The notes under the pieces: model-generated
Told to the model about the DNA's origin: nothing
The model's database searches: none
The model's input: only the letters and a program-made list of their open reading frames with translations
Source of the DNA: Geminicoccaceae bacterium
Lineage (GTDB): Bacteria; Pseudomonadota; Alphaproteobacteria; Geminicoccales; Geminicoccaceae
Direction: 5' to 3'
DNA length: 8,756 nt
Assembly: GCA_030824835.1 (NCBI GenBank)
Contig: JAPJRA010000115.1
Coordinates: 1 to 8,756 of the forward strand
In this document: positions 6,068 through 8,756 of the stretch, piece after piece
Position numbering within the stretch: the first letter of the stretch is position 1
How the letters are laid out: every line of letters begins with the position of its first letter
Position numbers and translations under genes: made by a program

Positions 6068-7156
6068 ATGACCGCGATCGCATCCATCGAACCCGGCTTC
6101 TACCGGGTGCCGCTCCCCTCCGTGCTGACCGACAGCACGCATGGCGAGATGCGCGCCTTCGAGCTCTGCACGGTGCGCATCCGCGACACGGACGGCGCGG
6201 AGGGCGTCGGCTACACGTTCACGGTCGGCCGCAACGGCGGGGCCATCCACGACATCCTGGCGCGCGAGGTGCCCGAGATCCTGGCCGGCGACGATGCCGA
6301 CCTGATCGAGCGGTTGTGGCAGAAGCTCTGGTGGGCGCTGCATTACGGCGGCCGCGGCGGGCCTTCGGTGCTCGCGATCTCGGCCGTCGACATGGCCCTT
6401 TGGGACCTCAAGGCCAAGCGCGCCGGGACGGCTCTTTGGCGACTCCTCGGCGGCTACGACCCCAGGGTCCCCTGCTATGCCGGCGGCATCGACCTCGATC
6501 TGCCGCTGGACGGGCTCCTGGCGCAGACCGACGGCAACCTCGCCAAGGGCTTCCGGGCGATCAAGATGAAGGTCGGCCGGACCCGGTTGGCCGAGGACGT
6601 GGCCCGCGTCGCGGCCATGCGCCGGCATCTGGGCGACGACTTCCCCTTGATGGCCGACGCCAACATGAAGTGGACGGCCGACCAGGCGATCCGCGCCGCC
6701 CGCGCCTTCCAGCCCTACGATCTGACCTGGCTGGAGGAGCCGGTGATCCCGGACGACGTCGCCGGCCACGCGCGGGTCGTGGCCGAGGGTGGCCTGCCCG
6801 TCGCCTCGGGCGAGAACCTGCGCACGCTCTGGGACTTCAAGCAGCTCATCACCGCCGGCGGCGTCACCTACCCGGAGCCCGACGTCACCAATTGCGGTGG
6901 CGTCACCATGTTCATGAAGATCGCCCGGCTCGCCGAGGCGTTCAACCTGCCGGTCACCTCGCACGGCGCCCACGACGTTACGGTTCAACTGCTCGCCGCC
7001 TGCCCGAACCGCTCCTATCTCGAGGCGCACGGGTTCGGCCTCGAGCGCTATGTCGCCGAGCCGCTGGTGCTGGAGAATGGCTGTGCCATCGCGCCGGACC
7101 GGCCGGGCCACGGCATCGCGTTCGACTGGCAGGGCCTGGACTTGATCCGCGCATGA
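6068..7156 (+). CDS. Mandelate racemase-type enolase-superfamily enzyme
   Basis: A 362-aa cytoplasmic Mg2+ enzyme that should abstract a proton alpha to a carboxylate, as racemase or acid-sugar dehydratase. The N-terminal capping domain covers about residues 5-125, with the specificity loop near residues 20-30 (TDSTHGEM). The barrel follows. Catalytic residues: K166-x-K168 in AIKMKVG; metal ligands D197 (ADAN), E223 (LEEP) and E249 (SGEN); the D272/H299 dyad (PEPDVTN, TSHGAHD); and E319 (YLEAHG). As I recall mandelate racemase numbering (K164, K166, D195, E221, E247, D270, H297, E317), each residue sits exactly two positions later, and the length nearly matches (359 there). This places it in the mandelate racemase subgroup, not the MLE or plain enolase groups. 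The start at 6068 has GGCGAGG 5 nt upstream and fits the family N-terminus. Its stop overlaps the GMC gene start (ATGA). Substrate unknown. Confidence 0.93.
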   Translation: MTAIASIEPGFYRVPLPSVLTDSTHGEMRAFELCTVRIRDTDGAEGVGYTFTVGRNGGAIHDILAREVPEILAGDDADLIERLWQKLWWALHYGGRGGPSVLAISAVDMALWDLKAKRAGTALWRLLGGYDPRVPCYAGGIDLDLPLDGLLAQTDGNLAKGFRAIKMKVGRTRLAEDVARVAAMRRHLGDDFPLMADANMKWTADQAIRAARAFQPYDLTWLEEPVIPDDVAGHARVVAEGGLPVASGENLRTLWDFKQLITAGGVTYPEPDVTNCGGVTMFMKIARLAEAFNLPVTSHGAHDVTVQLLAACPNRSYLEAHGFGLERYVAEPLVLENGCAIAPDRPGHGIAFDWQGLDLIRA

Positions 7157-8756
7157 GCGAGCGGTTCGATCATATCGTCGTCGGCGGTGGCGCGTCGGGC
7201 TGCGTCGCCGCGGCCCGTCTGGTGGAGCGGTCGGGCGCGCGCGTGCTGCTGCTGGAGGCCGGGCATTCGCACCGGCACATGCTGCTCGACATGCCGCCCG
7301 GCATCTTCAAGCTGATCGGTGGCAGCAAGTTCATGCGCTACCACCACACGGTGCCGCAGGCGCATCTGGAGGGTCGCGTCCACGACATCCCCCAGGGCAA
7401 CGTGCTGGGCGGCGGCTCGTCGGTCAACGCCCAGGTCTACATGCGCGGGCGCCCGTCCGACTACGACCAGTGGCACGAGCGGCTGCGCGGCGACAACGAC
7501 TACCCGGGCTGGAGCTGGGCCGACGTGCTGCCGCACTTTCGCGGCATGGAGGACAATGGCCGCCTGGACGACGAGCGCCACGGCCGAGGCGGGCCGCTCC
7601 TGGTCTCCGATCCCGGCCACATCGACGATCTGTCGCGCTGGTTCGTCCAGAGCATGCAGGCCCTGGGCGTGCCGCTGACCACCGACTTCAACGGGCCGAC
7701 CCAGCGCGGCGTCGGCTTCTACCAGTTCATGAACCGGCACGGCAAACGCAGCAGCGCCGCCTATGCCTTCATCGCGCCCTTGGCGGGCAACCCCAATCTC
7801 ACCGTCCGCCTCAACGCAGCCGTGCGCCGGATCGAGATCGAGCGGGGTCGGGCCGTCGGCGTCACCTACCGCGACACGAACGGCACCGAGCGCCGGGCGT
7901 TCGCCGAGGGCGAGGTGATCTTGGCGGCAGGCTCGCTCGTCACGCCGCAGCTCCTGATGCTCTCCGGGATCGGTCCCGCCCAGCAGCTCGCCACGCACGG
8001 CATCGGCTGCAAGCTCGACCTGCCGGGCGTCGGCGACAACCTGATCGATCACCCGGAAGTGCCGATGGTCTCGAAGGCGAGCGGGCCCTACGGCTACTAC
8101 CGGCAGGGTCGGGGCTGGCGGATGCTCCGCAATGGCCTGCAGTTCAAGCTCCTGGGCAGCGGCCGCATCCTCTCCTCCGGCGTCGAGGCCGGCGCCTTCG
8201 TCAACCCGATCGATCCCGAGGCCGAGCCGTCGATCCAGGCCTTCTGCGTGCCCATCGTCTACCTGGACCGTGACACGGTGGGCCTGGTCGAGGACGGTTA
8301 CGGCCTGACCATCACCACCGTCGTCGTGAAGCCCAAATCGCGCGGCTATATCCGGCTGCGCTCGGCCGATCCCGACGACATGCCGCTGGTGTCGCCGAAC
8401 CTGCTGAGCGATCCCGACGACATGCGCACGATGATCGCCGGCCAGCGCTTCTTCCTGCGCGCGTTCACGACCCCGCCGCTGGCGGCGCGGATCAGCCACG
8501 TAGCGATCCCCGCCCCTGACGATCTGGGCGACGACGCCATCGCGCGGCACTGCCGACGCTTCGTGAAGACCAACTACCACCCGAGCGGCACCTGCCGAAT
8601 GGGGGCGGCAGGCGACCCGCTTGCGGTGCTCGATTCGCGGCTGCGCGTCCGAGGCATAGAGAGGCTGCGGGTCTGCGACCTCAGCGCCATGCCCGACATC
8701 AACGCCGGCAACACCGCCGCCCCGGCGTTGATGTCGGGCATGGCGCTGAGGTCGCA
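7153..8756 (+). CDS. GMC-family FAD oxidoreductase (3' end cut and chimeric)
   Basis: A glucose-methanol-choline family flavoenzyme oxidising an alcohol, choline-like compound or sugar. The frame runs from ATG 7153, overlapping the preceding stop by 4 nt, so translation is probably coupled; no ribosome site is visible. Visible: FAD Rossmann motif GGGASG (residues 11-16) and the ribose-binding acidic end LLLEAG (E35); GMC signature 1, GNVLGGGSSVNAQVYMRGR (82-100); GMC signature 2, GSLVTPQLLMLSGIG (260-274); the catalytic His in NYHPSGTCRMG (H476); and the second active-site residue in NAGNTAAPALM (N520). No signal peptide is present. A protein of this type should end about 10-20 residues after PALM with an IGERAAD-like helix. 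Here, after residue 527 (about 8733), the sequence becomes SGMALRS, the inverted copy of upstream DNA, so the last 8 codons are not genuine. The class (dehydrogenase or oxidase) and the substrate cannot be told. Confidence 0.93.
   Translation, partial: MSERFDHIVVGGGASGCVAAARLVERSGARVLLLEAGHSHRHMLLDMPPGIFKLIGGSKFMRYHHTVPQAHLEGRVHDIPQGNVLGGGSSVNAQVYMRGRPSDYDQWHERLRGDNDYPGWSWADVLPHFRGMEDNGRLDDERHGRGGPLLVSDPGHIDDLSRWFVQSMQALGVPLTTDFNGPTQRGVGFYQFMNRHGKRSSAAYAFIAPLAGNPNLTVRLNAAVRRIEIERGRAVGVTYRDTNGTERRAFAEGEVILAAGSLVTPQLLMLSGIGPAQQLATHGIGCKLDLPGVGDNLIDHPEVPMVSKASGPYGYYRQGRGWRMLRNGLQFKLLGSGRILSSGVEAGAFVNPIDPEAEPSIQAFCVPIVYLDRDTVGLVEDGYGLTITTVVVKPKSRGYIRLRSADPDDMPLVSPNLLSDPDDMRTMIAGQRFFLRAFTTPPLAARISHVAIPAPDDLGDDAIARHCRRFVKTNYHPSGTCRMGAAGDPLAVLDSRLRVRGIERLRVCDLSAMPDINAGNTAAPALMSGMALRS
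8674..8756. repeat. Perfect 35-bp inverted repeat at the window end (fold-back)
   Basis: Bases 8722-8756 are the exact reverse complement of 8674-8708, with a 13-nt loop (8709-8721). The repeat runs to the last base of the window. The inner 12 bp (CATCAACGCCGG at 8697-8708, CCGGCGTTGATG at 8722-8733) fit normal GMC coding sequence and may be a natural short inverted repeat. The outer 23 bp (8734-8756) break the conserved GMC C-terminus. This is best read as a snap-back chimera formed in amplification, library preparation or assembly. Confidence 0.95.

Noticed and set aside
6038..7111. 357-codon minus-strand open frame opposite the enolase-superfamily gene
   Set aside because: Antisense shadow. 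The plus strand has the full mandelate racemase catalytic set.
7470..8273. 267-codon plus-strand frame inside the GMC gene
   Set aside because: Arg/Pro-rich +2 frame shadow with no motif; the GMC frame is continuous through it.
7048..8580. 510-codon minus-strand open frame opposite the GMC gene
   Set aside because: Antisense artefact of strong G/C third-position bias. The plus strand carries all GMC motifs, and the minus translation has none.
8674..8756. Reading the terminal inverted repeat as a transposon end or telomere hairpin
   Set aside because: It cuts a conserved gene exactly where upstream coding DNA is copied in reverse. A fold-back chimera explains all bases without a new element.

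Overview
This is a GC-rich window, and the codons of the clear genes end mostly in G or C. It reads like an alphaproteobacterial chromosome or a metagenomic contig (Rhodospirillales/Hyphomicrobiales-like). The taxonomy is inferred from composition and from the look of the sulfatase, DUF1254 and outer-membrane proteins, not from any marker gene. All confident genes are on the + strand. Both ends cut through genes: the 5' end lacks the start of a sulfatase, and the 3' end stops just before the C-terminus of a GMC oxidoreductase.

Region 1 (1-5550) encodes probable envelope functions. In order: a long arylsulfatase with a Cys-type formylglycine motif; a Tat-exported DUF1254/DUF1214 protein; a roughly 286-aa outer-membrane beta-barrel protein; and, 18 nt later, a 127-aa lipoprotein of unknown function. 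The last two look like one operon. The set suggests handling of a sulfated compound outside the cytoplasm, but the substrate is not visible and sulfatase export cannot be judged because its N-terminus is missing.

Region 2 (5551-6067) is a 517-bp stretch without a convincing intact gene. It holds what look like ends of protein-coding sequence on both strands and one weak small ORF, and it separates the two gene groups.

Region 3 (6068-8756) is a two-gene cytoplasmic catabolic unit. A mandelate-racemase-type enolase-superfamily enzyme overlaps by 4 nt (ATGA) a GMC-family FAD oxidoreductase. A plausible job is oxidation of an alcohol or sugar plus racemisation or dehydration of a hydroxy or sugar acid. 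The substrate cannot be named.

The most striking structural signal is at the extreme 3' end. The last 35 bases are the exact reverse complement of 8674-8708, separated by a 13-nt loop. This fold-back replaces the expected GMC C-terminus and is most simply a chimeric contig end, so sequence after about 8733 should not be trusted. No tRNA, rRNA, CRISPR array, intact IS, transporter or regulator gene was seen.
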